Source: Anaerolineae bacterium
GTDB taxonomy: Bacteria; Chloroflexota; Anaerolineae; B4-G1; SLSP01
DNA: 64,000 bases
NCBI GenBank assembly: GCA_026645815.1
Contig: JAPKMR010000007.1
Location: 1 to 64,000, forward strand
Direction: 5' to 3'
Part shown: positions 53,126 through 62,446 of the stretch, one piece after another
How positions within the stretch are numbered: position 1 is the stretch's first letter
Layout of the letters: each line of letters begins with the position of its first letter
Program-made: the position numbers and the translations under genes
The notes under the pieces: generated by a model
The model's input: only the letters and a program-made list of their open reading frames with translations
The model's database searches: none
What the model was told of the DNA's origin: nothing

Positions 53126-53596
53126 ATGTGGGGTAAGGAAAAAACGCGAGATGAGGAGGTTGTGGCGACGCCAGTCGCGGCTGCTACACGGCAGCCTGCT
53201 GCTGCCTCCAAACCCATTGAGACCACCATCGGTCCGAATACCCATTTCAAAGGCGATATCCAGGGGGATGGTAGCCTGCGAGTTGAAGGTGTGGTTGAGG
53301 GCACTATTTCAACTACGGGCAATTTGGTCATCACCGAGAGTGCTAAGGTACTCGCAGAAGTCAAGGCCGCCAATGTGTCCGTAGCCGGCGCGGTGAAAGG
53401 TAATATCCACGCGAATCGCGTTGAGGTTTTGGCGACTGGTCGCGTGTGGGGTGATTTGACTGTCAAGGTCATGCTCACCAATGAAGGCGCTTATGTAAGC
53501 GGGCAGATTATCATGCCGAAGGATGTCAAACCGCCACAGTTGGAGCCGGAGCCAGCAAAGCCGGCAGTCCCGGCGCCAGCACCAGCAGCTAAGTAG
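53126..53596 (+). CDS. Bactofilin (polymer-forming cytoskeletal protein)
   Basis: The 156-residue protein is a bactofilin: a central right-handed beta-helix (residues 30-130) with the start TTIGPNTHFKGDIQGDGSLRVEG-like repeat, each turn about 17-18 residues, flanked by disordered tails. The C-terminal tail is Pro/Ala-rich. Bactofilins polymerise without nucleotide and help shape the cell or place wall enzymes, in line with mreB, PBP and murI in this window. AGGAGG precedes the ATG. Confidence 0.92.
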   Translation: MWGKEKTRDEEVVATPVAAATRQPAAASKPIETTIGPNTHFKGDIQGDGSLRVEGVVEGTISTTGNLVITESAKVLAEVKAANVSVAGAVKGNIHANRVEVLATGRVWGDLTVKVMLTNEGAYVSGQIIMPKDVKPPQLEPEPAKPAVPAPAPAAK

Positions 53597-53610
53597 GTAG
53601 GTTATCCGCG

Positions 53611-53642
53611 CCGCCCTCCGGTAAATCTGTTCCGGGGGGCGG
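53611..53642 (+). terminator. Intrinsic terminator after bactofilin
   Basis: CCGCCCTCCGG (53611-53621) pairs with CCGGGGGGCGG (53632-53642) apart from one G-T pair, followed by a broken T-run. Confidence 0.75.
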
Positions 53643-53718
53643 TTTGCTTTGCCCCTTAGAGAATTGCCGCGCGCCCGATGGTTGTTAAAAGCATCGCTGC
53701 GCGTATTTTGTTCCCCGT

Positions 53719-55170
53719 TTAGGCATGTGTGATGCGCGCCTGCAACACTGTGGCTCCTACCATAAGGGTTTCTCCACTGAGTGCGATGAGGGCTAGCGGC
53801 AGAAGCTCTACCTGCCCCCCGAGCGTTGCCTGCCATGCCGCAACCAGGGCGTAGATACCCAACAGCATTTCTCCTAGTGTGGAACGGTCTGGTTTGAGGC
53901 TATAACGTGCGTGTCGCCAGCGTCCGGTCCGGGCTTGAAGGTTGAATTTGGGTGTGCGATGAAATGGCCCGCCCCAATGTGTTAAGCCGTCCAGGAGCGC
54001 GAGTGTATTACTCCACGCCAGCCCCATTCCCAGCGCCATCAATACCGGATAGGCGAGGATGCGCCGGGGCCAGTCTCGATAAAGCGTTATCTGTCCCAGG
54101 AAATAGAGCAGTGGTGGAACGGCGATGATCGCCCCCAGAATGCCGCTCAGCGCTGGCAGTGATGGGGGATAGAGTGTCATGGGCAGCAAGAGTATCATCA
54201 GCGCCAGAAACAACGGCTGTGTGAAATAACCACTCAGGTGCAGGAGCGCCATGATCTTTTGCGCCAGATTGAGACGTGATGAGCACGCGATGGGCCTGGC
54301 AAGCTTTCGCAGGCATTGCACTGCGCCCTTTGCCCACCGGTATTGTTGTTGCTTGAATGCCGCGACCAGTGGGGGAAGCTCTGCTGCTGCGGTCACTCCC
54401 GGTAGATAGCGGACACGCCACCCCTTAAGCTGCGCGCGATAGCTCAAATCCAGGTCTTCCGCAACCGTATCGAATTGCCAACCGCCCGCATCTTCAATCG
54501 CGTTTTTACGCCAGATGCCTGCGGTCCCGTTGAAGTTCATTAAGAGGCCACTGCGATTGCGGGCGATATGTTCGATAGCGAAGTGTGCGTCGAGAGCCAG
54601 AGCTTGCGCTCTGGTGATGGGCGAATACTCCGCGTTGAGATGGCTCCAGCGTGCCTGTACCATAGCCAAATGAGGCTCAGCAAGCAGATGCGGAACGGTG
54701 TGCTTGAGGAAATCCGGTTTCGGGTAGAAATCCGCGTCGAAAAGTGCGATGATTTCACCGTGTGCCTGTTGTAATCCCGCTGCCAACGCACCTGCTTTGT
54801 AGCCGGTGAGATGGTCGCGATGCAACAGTGTGATTGTATAGCCCTGGGCACGCAAGCGCGCACATTCGGCTTCGGCCAAAGCCGTTGTCTCGTCGTTAGA
54901 ATCATCGAGAACCTGTATCTCCAGTTGCTTTTGAGGCCACTCCAGAGCGGCAATGGCCTGTAGCACGCGTTGCACAACATAGCGCTCATTGCGCAGGGGA
55001 ACTTGCACGGTGACTACCGGCAAGCTCGATTCGGGCGGCAATGTTGGCGCCGGTTCTGAATCATTGCGGTGTTTGAAATACAGAGCAATCAGGATGACGA
55101 TGTGTGTGGCATAGATTGCTAACATTGCCAGCACTGCTGTATAGAAATATCCAATGATTGTGTTTATCAT
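53719..55170 (-). CDS. Membrane glycosyltransferase family 2 (BcsA/ceramide-glucosyltransferase-like)
   Basis: The 483-residue protein has an N-terminal membrane helix and then a GT2 catalytic domain: VLDDSNDET near 87, the metal-binding DADFYPKP near 143, EDLDLSYRAQLKGWR near 236, and QQYRWAKG near 279 (QxxRW, the processive signature). A cluster of C-terminal helices closes it. Processive enzymes of this type make cellulose-like polymers or glycolipids. No PilZ domain is present. The ATG lies 7 nt after a perfect TATAAT with no ribosome site. Confidence 0.88.
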   Translation of the reverse strand: MINTIIGYFYTAVLAMLAIYATHIVILIALYFKHRNDSEPAPTLPPESSLPVVTVQVPLRNERYVVQRVLQAIAALEWPQKQLEIQVLDDSNDETTALAEAECARLRAQGYTITLLHRDHLTGYKAGALAAGLQQAHGEIIALFDADFYPKPDFLKHTVPHLLAEPHLAMVQARWSHLNAEYSPITRAQALALDAHFAIEHIARNRSGLLMNFNGTAGIWRKNAIEDAGGWQFDTVAEDLDLSYRAQLKGWRVRYLPGVTAAAELPPLVAAFKQQQYRWAKGAVQCLRKLARPIACSSRLNLAQKIMALLHLSGYFTQPLFLALMILLLPMTLYPPSLPALSGILGAIIAVPPLLYFLGQITLYRDWPRRILAYPVLMALGMGLAWSNTLALLDGLTHWGGPFHRTPKFNLQARTGRWRHARYSLKPDRSTLGEMLLGIYALVAAWQATLGGQVELLPLALIALSGETLMVGATVLQARITHA

Positions 55171-55177
55171 ATCGAGG

Positions 55178-55207
55178 ATTATACCTGAAGTACGTATTTC
55201 GTTTCAG
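55178..55207 (-). promoter_or_regulatory. Leaderless-type promoter of the GT2 gene
   Basis: On the minus strand CTGAAA (55202-55207), an 18-nt spacer and TATAAT (55178-55183) are followed by 7 nt and the ATG at 55170. Confidence 0.5.
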
Positions 55208-55349
55208 GTTTGGCAGGGCGATGTAGGTTGGGTGACTGCATGACTAATCTGCTATTTGTTTGCAGTTGTGTGGGCGTGGGCATTTCTGTCTGGCTGTAGC
55301 TGTGATAAGATACTGTTTTGTAACTTCAGAGTGCTTCAGGAGGTGGGGC

Positions 55350-58300
55350 GTGGAAATTCTGCATCGTGGCAAAACCCTGTTACTGGTTCTTGTTCTGTGT
55401 TTCACTTTTATCAGCCCGTTTCCCAATCCCGGCAACGCGGTTGTGGCTGCGGCGCCAAATGCTGATTATACCCTGACCTTGGGCGGTGTGGCATTTGATC
55501 CGTTAGTTTCTCAGCCAGCTTTGCCTTTGGCGTGGCGTCAGTCTTCTACGCCCGGACCTGATTTGCACCTGGTGCAATTCTCCGGTCCAACTCGGGAGCT
55601 CTGGATGGAGACGTTAGCGAAAGTTGGATTGGAAATTGTGCAGTATATTCACCCTTTCACATACGTGGTGTGGGGTGATTCTGCGGCAATGAGCCTGGTG
55701 TCTGAATTGGACTATGTGCGCTGGACCGGTCCTTTCTTGCCTGCCTATCGCGTCTTACCGCAATGGCGCACCCTGGATGCGACGGCGCGCGCTTTCGAGG
55801 TGATGGTTTATCGCACCGCCGGACGGGCTTCTGTGTTGAGCAGCCTCACGGCGCTGGGGGCGCAGTTGCAGGAGGCTATTGACTTAGGGTACGGTTTCGA
55901 TGGGCTGGCTGTGACGCTATCTGGCGAGCGATTGTTGGAGGCGGCGCGAATTCCTGGCGTTTATACCATACAGCCCATCTCCACTGAGCGCGCTACGCGT
56001 GGCGAGATGAGCAGTCAGGTCAATGTCAACAATGTGGATCAGAATAACCAGGCCTTCACGGGTTACCGTACCTGGTTGACGAGTGTGGGACTTGATGGGA
56101 CTGGCGTTGTCATTGCCAACGTGGATAGCGGGATTCAAGAATCGCATCCTGATCTTATCCACCGGATGCAAACCTGTGTTGGGACAACTTGCGGCAATAC
56201 AGCTTCAAGCAGTCATGGAACGCATACTGCTGGCATTATGGCGGCGGATGGGAGCTCGGGGGTCGTTGATAGCCGGGGTTTCCTGCGTGGCTTAGGCGTT
56301 GCCCCTGGCGCCAACCTTGTGGAGCAGGTTTATAGCAGCTACAATCTCACATTGTTGATCAAGGATTCCTCCACCAATGGGGCGCTCATCTCCGGCAATA
56401 GCTGGGGACCCGCGAGTACGCCGCAGGGCTATGATGCGGATACGCGTGAGGTGGATGTGGGTGTGCGTGACGCGAACCTGACGCTTGCGGGCAACCAACC
56501 GCTGAATTATGTGCTTTCGATTATGAATGGCGATGGTGGAACGAGCTCGCAGGGAAGTCCTGATGAGGGCAAGAATATCTTTACCATTGGCTCAACTAAA
56601 ATGCAGACATCGAGCGGCTCTCAGGAACTGGCAATTAACGATGTTTCCAGCAACTCGGCGCATGGTCCTGCCCTGGATGGGCGCAAGATTCCGCACATGG
56701 TTGCACCGGGCTGTTATGTAGACTCAACTGTGCCCACCAACTCCTATGGCACCATGTGTGGCACGAGTATGTCTTCTCCCCAAGTGAGTGGTGCGGCAGC
56801 GCTCTTTATTCAATACTACCGGGGCTTGTTCGGTGTAGACCCAAGTCCAGCGTTGCTCAAGGCGGCTTTCTTGCCGGTTGCGCATGATCTGGCGGGTTTC
56901 CATGACGCAGATGGTGGTGTTTTGGGGCATCCCTTCGATAGCAAGCAGGGGTGGGGGCGCATGGATTTGGAAGCGGTTGTGGACCCTGCATTGCCGGTGT
57001 TGTACTTCGACAACCCACAGATTTTCGATGCTACGGGCGAAATTTGGGAACAGAGTTTTGGTGCAGCAGATCCCACGCAACCCGTACGTTTGATGCTGGT
57101 GTGGACGGATGCCCCCGGTCATGGTCTGGGTGGCGCTACGCCCGCCTGGGTCAGCGACCTCAATCTGGAAGTGAGTGCTGATGGCAATACCTACCGCGGC
57201 AATGCTTTCAACGCGAGCGGGTGGTCGCAATCAGGGGGCACTGCGGATGGTATGAACAACACGGAGGGCATTTTCCTGGGACCAACGGCGCCCGAGACTT
57301 TTACCGTGCGCGTGAGTGCTGCCAACATCGCCGGCGATGGTGTGCCGAACTCTGGTGATGCAACCGATCAGGATTTTGCGTTGGTTTGTTATAACTGCTT
57401 GCAGCAAGCGGATTTCACCTTGGTGGTTGAGCCACAATCAACGGCAGTGTGTGCACCGGGTGTCATCACCGCGACCATCTCTTTAGGACAATTGCTGGGA
57501 TATGCGGAGGATGTTTCCTTGAATGTGCAGGCGCCGCCTGCGGTGTCAGCGATTTTCTCTCCCACGGTGGTGACTGTGCCCGGTGAAGCACTTCTGACAC
57601 TGGATGTGAGTGCTGAGGCGATCGCCGGGCAGGTGACCTTGCTCATTTCGGCTACAGCAGAAATAACAAAAGTGCATACAGCGGAGCTATCATTGTTGGT
57701 TAACACCTGTGCCCCTGATGCGCCGGTGCTATTGACGCCTTCTGATGGCGCTGTGGCGCAACCCTTTGATAGTCTGACTCTTGCTTGGCAGGTACAGCCG
57801 CTCTCTACTGGTTATCGCGTGCAGGTGGCTCGTAGCCCGCTTTTTGCTGCCCCATTTGTAGATGCGCCGGTGGCTACTGCGGCATATTCCGACTCTGTGA
57901 CTCTGGAGAGCGGCACCTGTTACTGGTGGCGCGCGCAGGGTGAAAACGCTTGTAGTAGCAGTCCGTGGGCTGAGCCTTTCCATTTTGCGACTGCCGCGTT
58001 GGGGATTGGCCTTGCCGATGACATGGAATCTGGCGACGGCAATTGGAGCGAGGAGGTCGCTGTCGGCAGTGCTACTTGGGGGCTTTCAACAGCACAATCG
58101 TATAGCCCAACGCGTGCCTGGTTTGTGCCTGATGCAGCTGTCCCGACCGACAGTCGTTTATGGAACACGGTTGCCGTTCCAGTCGGCGCCGGCAGTACGC
58201 TAAGCTTTTGGCATCGCTATCAATTCGAGGGGAGTGACCCGTACGCTTGGGATGGCGCCGTGCTGGAGATTTCCACGGATGGAGGTCTACATTGGGATGA

Positions 58301-59375
58301 TTTGGGCCCAGCTATCGTGGCTAATGGTTATAACGGGTCGATTCAGGCTGGAACTGTCAATCCTTTGGCGGGGCGCTCAGGCTGGACTGGCGCGTTGACT
58401 ACCTGGACCGAAGTCACGGTAGATTTGAGCGCCTATGCCGGTAGCGCTGTCCAGATTCGCTGGCGGATGGGTTGCGATTCTTTCGTGGGCGCTGAGGGCT
58501 GGTTTGTTGATGATGTGCAGATCACAACCCCGTTGCCTCCCAATCCGGCGCCTGTTATCAATGCAGTCACGCCGGCTTCTGTGGTGGGAGATGAGCCGGT
58601 GCTGTTGACGTTGACGGGCGCTGGGTTTGTGGGGATGCCTGCTATCAGAGTTGATGCAACCTGGTTGCTCTCGGTAACGCTGGTCAATTCGACGACGGTT
58701 ACCGGGATACTGCCGCCGGTGCTGGCGCCCGGCGTCTATACCGTGACGCTTTTCAACGGTGATTGCGTCTCCGCGACCCTGCCGGACGCGCTGACTGTAC
58801 GCGGCGTTGTGAGCGCCCCTGAACTCATCAGCCCGCCTGACGGGGCAGTGATCACGGATACTACACCCACGCTTTTGTGGCAACCGGTGGTGGGGGCAGC
58901 GGGCTATCATGTCAATCTTGCTGGGGTGCTGCAGGATGTCGGTGCGAGCACAGCTTTTACGACGCCTTTGCTGGCACAAGGCGTTTATACCTGGACTGTG
59001 ACAGCTTACAACTCTTGGGGGGCTTTGAGCCCGGCTCAGACCCCGTGGTCCTTCCGTGTGATGACACCGCTGCTCGCGCCCGAGCGACTCAATCCCGCAG
59101 ACGGTGCGGTTATCACTGATACCACGCCGACGCTGCTCTGGGAGCCTGTAACAGGCGCTGCCGGTTATCGTGTTACATTCTTGGGTGAAAACCATGATGT
59201 GGGCGCTACATCGGCTTACACGCTTTCTGTGTTGGCAGATGGAGTCTACACCTGGACGGTGACAGCTTACAATGTGTGGGATGATGTCAGTCCAGGCCAG
59301 ACGCCGTGGACATTCACGGTGCGTGAGAAACCTGTCTGGTTCGTTTACCTGCCGCTGCTTTTACGCCAGCCTTAA
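55350..59375 (+). CDS. Large secreted subtilisin-like (S8) protease with Ig-like repeats
   Basis: The 1341-residue protein has a signal peptide (about 1-30) and an S8 domain with Asp259 (VIANVDSG), His289 (SHGTHTAGI), the oxyanion Asn in ISGNSWGP near 350, and Ser473 (GTSMSSPQ). A jelly-roll domain follows, then Ig/Fn3-like domains, a MAM-like sandwich near 905-1060, an IPT/TIG domain, and two tandem repeats that both contain PADGAVITDTTPTLLW-like and GVYTWTVTAYN sequence. It ends WFVYLPLLLRQP, a tail I associate with secreted Chloroflexota proteins. The GTG start follows AGGAGG and opens into the signal peptide. Confidence 0.9.
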   Translation: MEILHRGKTLLLVLVLCFTFISPFPNPGNAVVAAAPNADYTLTLGGVAFDPLVSQPALPLAWRQSSTPGPDLHLVQFSGPTRELWMETLAKVGLEIVQYIHPFTYVVWGDSAAMSLVSELDYVRWTGPFLPAYRVLPQWRTLDATARAFEVMVYRTAGRASVLSSLTALGAQLQEAIDLGYGFDGLAVTLSGERLLEAARIPGVYTIQPISTERATRGEMSSQVNVNNVDQNNQAFTGYRTWLTSVGLDGTGVVIANVDSGIQESHPDLIHRMQTCVGTTCGNTASSSHGTHTAGIMAADGSSGVVDSRGFLRGLGVAPGANLVEQVYSSYNLTLLIKDSSTNGALISGNSWGPASTPQGYDADTREVDVGVRDANLTLAGNQPLNYVLSIMNGDGGTSSQGSPDEGKNIFTIGSTKMQTSSGSQELAINDVSSNSAHGPALDGRKIPHMVAPGCYVDSTVPTNSYGTMCGTSMSSPQVSGAAALFIQYYRGLFGVDPSPALLKAAFLPVAHDLAGFHDADGGVLGHPFDSKQGWGRMDLEAVVDPALPVLYFDNPQIFDATGEIWEQSFGAADPTQPVRLMLVWTDAPGHGLGGATPAWVSDLNLEVSADGNTYRGNAFNASGWSQSGGTADGMNNTEGIFLGPTAPETFTVRVSAANIAGDGVPNSGDATDQDFALVCYNCLQQADFTLVVEPQSTAVCAPGVITATISLGQLLGYAEDVSLNVQAPPAVSAIFSPTVVTVPGEALLTLDVSAEAIAGQVTLLISATAEITKVHTAELSLLVNTCAPDAPVLLTPSDGAVAQPFDSLTLAWQVQPLSTGYRVQVARSPLFAAPFVDAPVATAAYSDSVTLESGTCYWWRAQGENACSSSPWAEPFHFATAALGIGLADDMESGDGNWSEEVAVGSATWGLSTAQSYSPTRAWFVPDAAVPTDSRLWNTVAVPVGAGSTLSFWHRYQFEGSDPYAWDGAVLEISTDGGLHWDDLGPAIVANGYNGSIQAGTVNPLAGRSGWTGALTTWTEVTVDLSAYAGSAVQIRWRMGCDSFVGAEGWFVDDVQITTPLPPNPAPVINAVTPASVVGDEPVLLTLTGAGFVGMPAIRVDATWLLSVTLVNSTTVTGILPPVLAPGVYTVTLFNGDCVSATLPDALTVRGVVSAPELISPPDGAVITDTTPTLLWQPVVGAAGYHVNLAGVLQDVGASTAFTTPLLAQGVYTWTVTAYNSWGALSPAQTPWSFRVMTPLLAPERLNPADGAVITDTTPTLLWEPVTGAAGYRVTFLGENHDVGATSAYTLSVLADGVYTWTVTAYNVWDDVSPGQTPWTFTVREKPVWFVYLPLLLRQP

Positions 59376-59411
59376 CACAGGCTTTCAAATCGGGGGTCAT
59401 TTCAAAAGCAT

Positions 59412-59443
59412 TTTGGGGCGGGAGGATCTTCTCCCGCCCCAAA
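59412..59443. terminator. Hairpin between convergent genes
   Basis: TTTGGGGCGGGAG (59412-59424) pairs perfectly with CTCCCGCCCCAAA (59431-59443) around a 6-nt loop. It lies between the S8 protease and the deacetylase-family gene and resembles the hairpin at 35523. Confidence 0.65.
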
Positions 59444-59463
59444 CCGCTCATCGAAGAGGCTGA

Positions 59464-60489
59464 TCAGACAAAGGCTTCCAATATGGCGACGGCATTCGCC
59501 CCCAACATATCCAGTCGGTAGCCGCCTTCCTGGATGATAACGGTGGGTAAGTTTAATGCGGCGATGCGTTTGCCAATCGCTCTGAAACCCATGGGTGTGA
59601 TTTCCATACCGCCAACTTCATCACCTTCTGCTATGTCAAGCCCTAGAGAAAGTATCAACACTTCTGGTGTAAAGGCGCCTAGCGCTTCCAGAGCTCTATC
59701 TAGTGCTGTAAGATAGATGCTGTCCGTTGTGCCTTTGGGGAGCGGGATATTCAGGTTTGTTCCCAGACCTGCCCCCGCCCCGCGTTCTTCGGCAAAGCCC
59801 CAGTAAAACGGATACTCGTAGCGTGGATCGGCGTGCAGCGAGCCATAGAACACAGCTGGGTCTTCGTAGAAAATCGCTTGTGTGCCGTTACCGTGATGGA
59901 AGTCCACATCCAGAATCGCCACACGGTTCTGGGTGCGTTGTTGCAGATAGCGGGCGGCGATAGCTGCGTTGTTCAGATAGCAGAAACCGCCATAGAGGTC
60001 GCGGGCGGCGTGGTGACCTGGCGGGCGGCACAGCGCGTAGGCGCTGTGCTCGGAGGCAAGCACTGCATCTGATGCAGTGAGCGCACATTGTGCGGACCAG
60101 TAAGCAGCTTCCCATGTGCCTGCCAGAATTGGGCTACCGATGCCAAAGGCATAGAAACCGCGTTTCCCGGCGATGCTCACTGGTGGGGGAGTGTCGCGGC
60201 GCCCGACGGCAAAAGTGCCTGGGATGACGGCTTCTTCGTAACCAAGCCAGGCGGCATTTTCTACATAGGCGTTGCGTAGGTAAGTGACAAAATCGGCATC
60301 ATGGACCGCAAGCACGGCTTCTAAACCGTGATCCTCCGGTGATGCTACAGGCCCGAGTGAGGTCCTCTGAAGCGCTGCCAGGATGATTTCAGCGCGCGCT
60401 GGTAGCTCTTCAACGATGAAGGGTTGCCCATCAAGGGTGATATTCTCGGTGGCATGCAAAATGTGTTTTGAGCTATAGATGATTTTCAT
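59464..60489 (-). CDS. Histone-deacetylase-family zinc hydrolase (acetylpolyamine amidohydrolase-like)
   Basis: The 341-residue protein keeps the HDAC active site: RPPGHHA near 157 (paired His), the zinc ligands in DVDFHHGNGTQAIF near 197, a second Asp in LSLGLDIAEGDEVGGMEI near 280, and IQEGGY near 321. The GSPILAGTWEAAYWSAQCAL segment is typical of bacterial acetylpolyamine amidohydrolase-like and AcuC-like members. It likely deacetylates a small amine or protein lysine in the cytoplasm. It lies 70 bp after the ABC exporter genes on the same strand and may be on their transcript. No ribosome site is evident. Confidence 0.9.
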   Translation of the reverse strand: MKIIYSSKHILHATENITLDGQPFIVEELPARAEIILAALQRTSLGPVASPEDHGLEAVLAVHDADFVTYLRNAYVENAAWLGYEEAVIPGTFAVGRRDTPPPVSIAGKRGFYAFGIGSPILAGTWEAAYWSAQCALTASDAVLASEHSAYALCRPPGHHAARDLYGGFCYLNNAAIAARYLQQRTQNRVAILDVDFHHGNGTQAIFYEDPAVFYGSLHADPRYEYPFYWGFAEERGAGAGLGTNLNIPLPKGTTDSIYLTALDRALEALGAFTPEVLILSLGLDIAEGDEVGGMEITPMGFRAIGKRIAALNLPTVIIQEGGYRLDMLGANAVAILEAFV

Positions 60490-60558
60490 GGCAGTGCCTG
60501 CGATTTGATTGCTAGTAATTCCAGTGTCGCTCCGTGCAATGTTGCCACTGGCTTTATT

Positions 60559-62406
60559 CTACACGCGTTCACTAGCTTTGCTGAACCCATTGTTCTGCAT
60601 GAACTGGCGCTCGTAAAGGTCGCGGTAGAGTCCACCGAGCGCCAACAGCTCTGTATGGGTACCCCGTTCGACGATGTGTCCACCTTCCAAGACGCAGATC
60701 AAATCGGCGTTGGTGATGGTGCTGAGCCGGTGTGCAATAACGACTGCTGTGCGCCCCTTTAACAGTCGCGCCAGGGCTTCCTGGATCAACGCCTCTGTGA
60801 TGGTGTCTACGCTGGCAGTCGCTTCATCCAGGATGAGGATGCGCGGGTCAGCCAGGATGGCGCGGGCGATACAGAGGAGCTGTCGTTGCCCTAGCGAGAG
60901 GTTGATGCCGCCTTCCAGGACGCGCGTTGCATAGCCTTCGGGCATCGCGCTAATGAATTCATGGGCGTTAGCGGCTTTTGCAGCAGCGATGACGGCTTCT
61001 TCAGAGGCGTCAGGGCAACCAAAACGTATATTATCGGCGATAGCGCCGGCAAACAAGAAGGGGTCTTGCGGCACCAGGCCCATTTGTTGGCGCAAAGAGG
61101 GCTGGTTGACACTGCGCACGTCAACACCATCAATGCACACATTGCCTTCTGTCACTTCATAGAAGCGCGCGATCAAGTTGGCGATGGAGGTCTTCCCGGC
61201 GCCTGTGGGACCAACCAGGGCAATAGTTTGTCCTGGCGCGATGTGCAAATCTACGTTGTGAAGCACAGTGTGTGTGCCCCGGTAGGCAAATGAGACGTTG
61301 TTGAGGACGATTTCTCCACGAATTGACGGCATATCCGGCGCCGCGGGTTGATCCTGTACATCTGGGATGGTATCAAGCAGCTCGAGCACCCGTTCGCCGC
61401 CCGCCATAGCGGTTTGGAGTGTGTTGTAGAGCTGGCTTAGCTCCTGGATAGGTTGGAAAAAACGCCCAACGTAGGAGATGAAGGCGACCACAACGCCTAG
61501 CGTCAACGTCTCTGTAGCAACCGCTCGTCCTCCTGCCCAGAGCACAACGGCAGTTGCCAGAATGCCCAGAAATTCGACACCTGGGAGAAAGGTAAGCGAG
61601 AGCGACATCGCATTGACAAAGGCGTCGCGATTAGCGCTGTTGACTTTGTCAAAACGCTCTTCAGAGGCCCCCTCTTGTGCAAAAGCCTGGATGACGCGCA
61701 TTCCAGAGAGGTCCTCGGCTAAATCGCCAATCACAGCAGCTGTGCTGGAGCGGGTCTGGCGGAAAGCGATGCGGGCACGGCGTGAGAACCACAGGGTCAT
61801 CAGTACCATTAGTGGCACTACGCTGAAAGCGAAGAGTGCCAAATGCGGACTCATGGATACCATGACGCCGACGATCCCGAACAGAAGCAGGATGTCGCCT
61901 GCCAGTGTGATCAGGCCTTCGGAAAGCAACTCGTTGATGACGCCAACATCGCTCATCACACGCGATATGGTTACGCCGACGATGTGCGTATCGTGATAGC
62001 CCAGGGAAAGTCGTTGGAGGTGATCAAAGAGCTGGTTGCGCAGAGTCATCAGAATACGTTGACCTACCCAGGTGAGCAGGTATTGCTGTGCGGAAGACGC
62101 CAGATAGATACCGAACAGCGCGCCGCCAAGCAAGAGCGCCAGGCGACTCAGCCCTCTCAAGTCGCCGTTGGTGATGTATTGGTCAATGACGATTTTTGTC
62201 AGATAGGGGATAGCGAGAGTCAATGCAGAGACGATGAGCATCATGGCAAAGGCGCCGAGCATCTGTCGTGTGTAGGGGCGTAGATAACCGAGCAGGCGCA
62301 ATGTAACGCGACGATCAAAGACGCGTCCTGTGCCATCGCCCTCACCGTGGCTTTCCAGGGCGCCACGAGGTCCCATGTTCAATCCACCGCCGAAACTAAA
62401 GCTCAT
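60559..62406 (-). CDS. Heterodimeric ABC exporter, half with canonical catalytic site
   Basis: The 615-residue half-transporter has a type IV exporter membrane domain (six helices, residues 50-350) and an ATPase domain with Walker A GPTGAGKT near 415, signature LSLGQ near 514, and Walker B ILILDEATASVD near 537 with the catalytic glutamate. The signature departs from LSGGQ. An N-terminal Gly-rich tail of 25 residues precedes the first helix. The ATG follows GGGAGG, and the longer upstream frame lies inside the partner gene. With the next gene it fits the BmrCD/TM287-288 class, where it corresponds to BmrD/TM288. Confidence 0.92.
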   Translation of the reverse strand: MSFSFGGGLNMGPRGALESHGEGDGTGRVFDRRVTLRLLGYLRPYTRQMLGAFAMMLIVSALTLAIPYLTKIVIDQYITNGDLRGLSRLALLLGGALFGIYLASSAQQYLLTWVGQRILMTLRNQLFDHLQRLSLGYHDTHIVGVTISRVMSDVGVINELLSEGLITLAGDILLLFGIVGVMVSMSPHLALFAFSVVPLMVLMTLWFSRRARIAFRQTRSSTAAVIGDLAEDLSGMRVIQAFAQEGASEERFDKVNSANRDAFVNAMSLSLTFLPGVEFLGILATAVVLWAGGRAVATETLTLGVVVAFISYVGRFFQPIQELSQLYNTLQTAMAGGERVLELLDTIPDVQDQPAAPDMPSIRGEIVLNNVSFAYRGTHTVLHNVDLHIAPGQTIALVGPTGAGKTSIANLIARFYEVTEGNVCIDGVDVRSVNQPSLRQQMGLVPQDPFLFAGAIADNIRFGCPDASEEAVIAAAKAANAHEFISAMPEGYATRVLEGGINLSLGQRQLLCIARAILADPRILILDEATASVDTITEALIQEALARLLKGRTAVVIAHRLSTITNADLICVLEGGHIVERGTHTELLALGGLYRDLYERQFMQNNGFSKASERV

Positions 62407-62446
62407 AATTGTGTTGCCTCCCCCAAAACAGTCAATAGCCGTCTTC

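Noticed and set aside
55971..57230. Several open frames of 70-170 codons opposite or out of frame with the S8 protease gene
   Set aside because: All lie within a protein with clear catalytic motifs, and their translations look like random basic or Ser/Pro-rich sequence.
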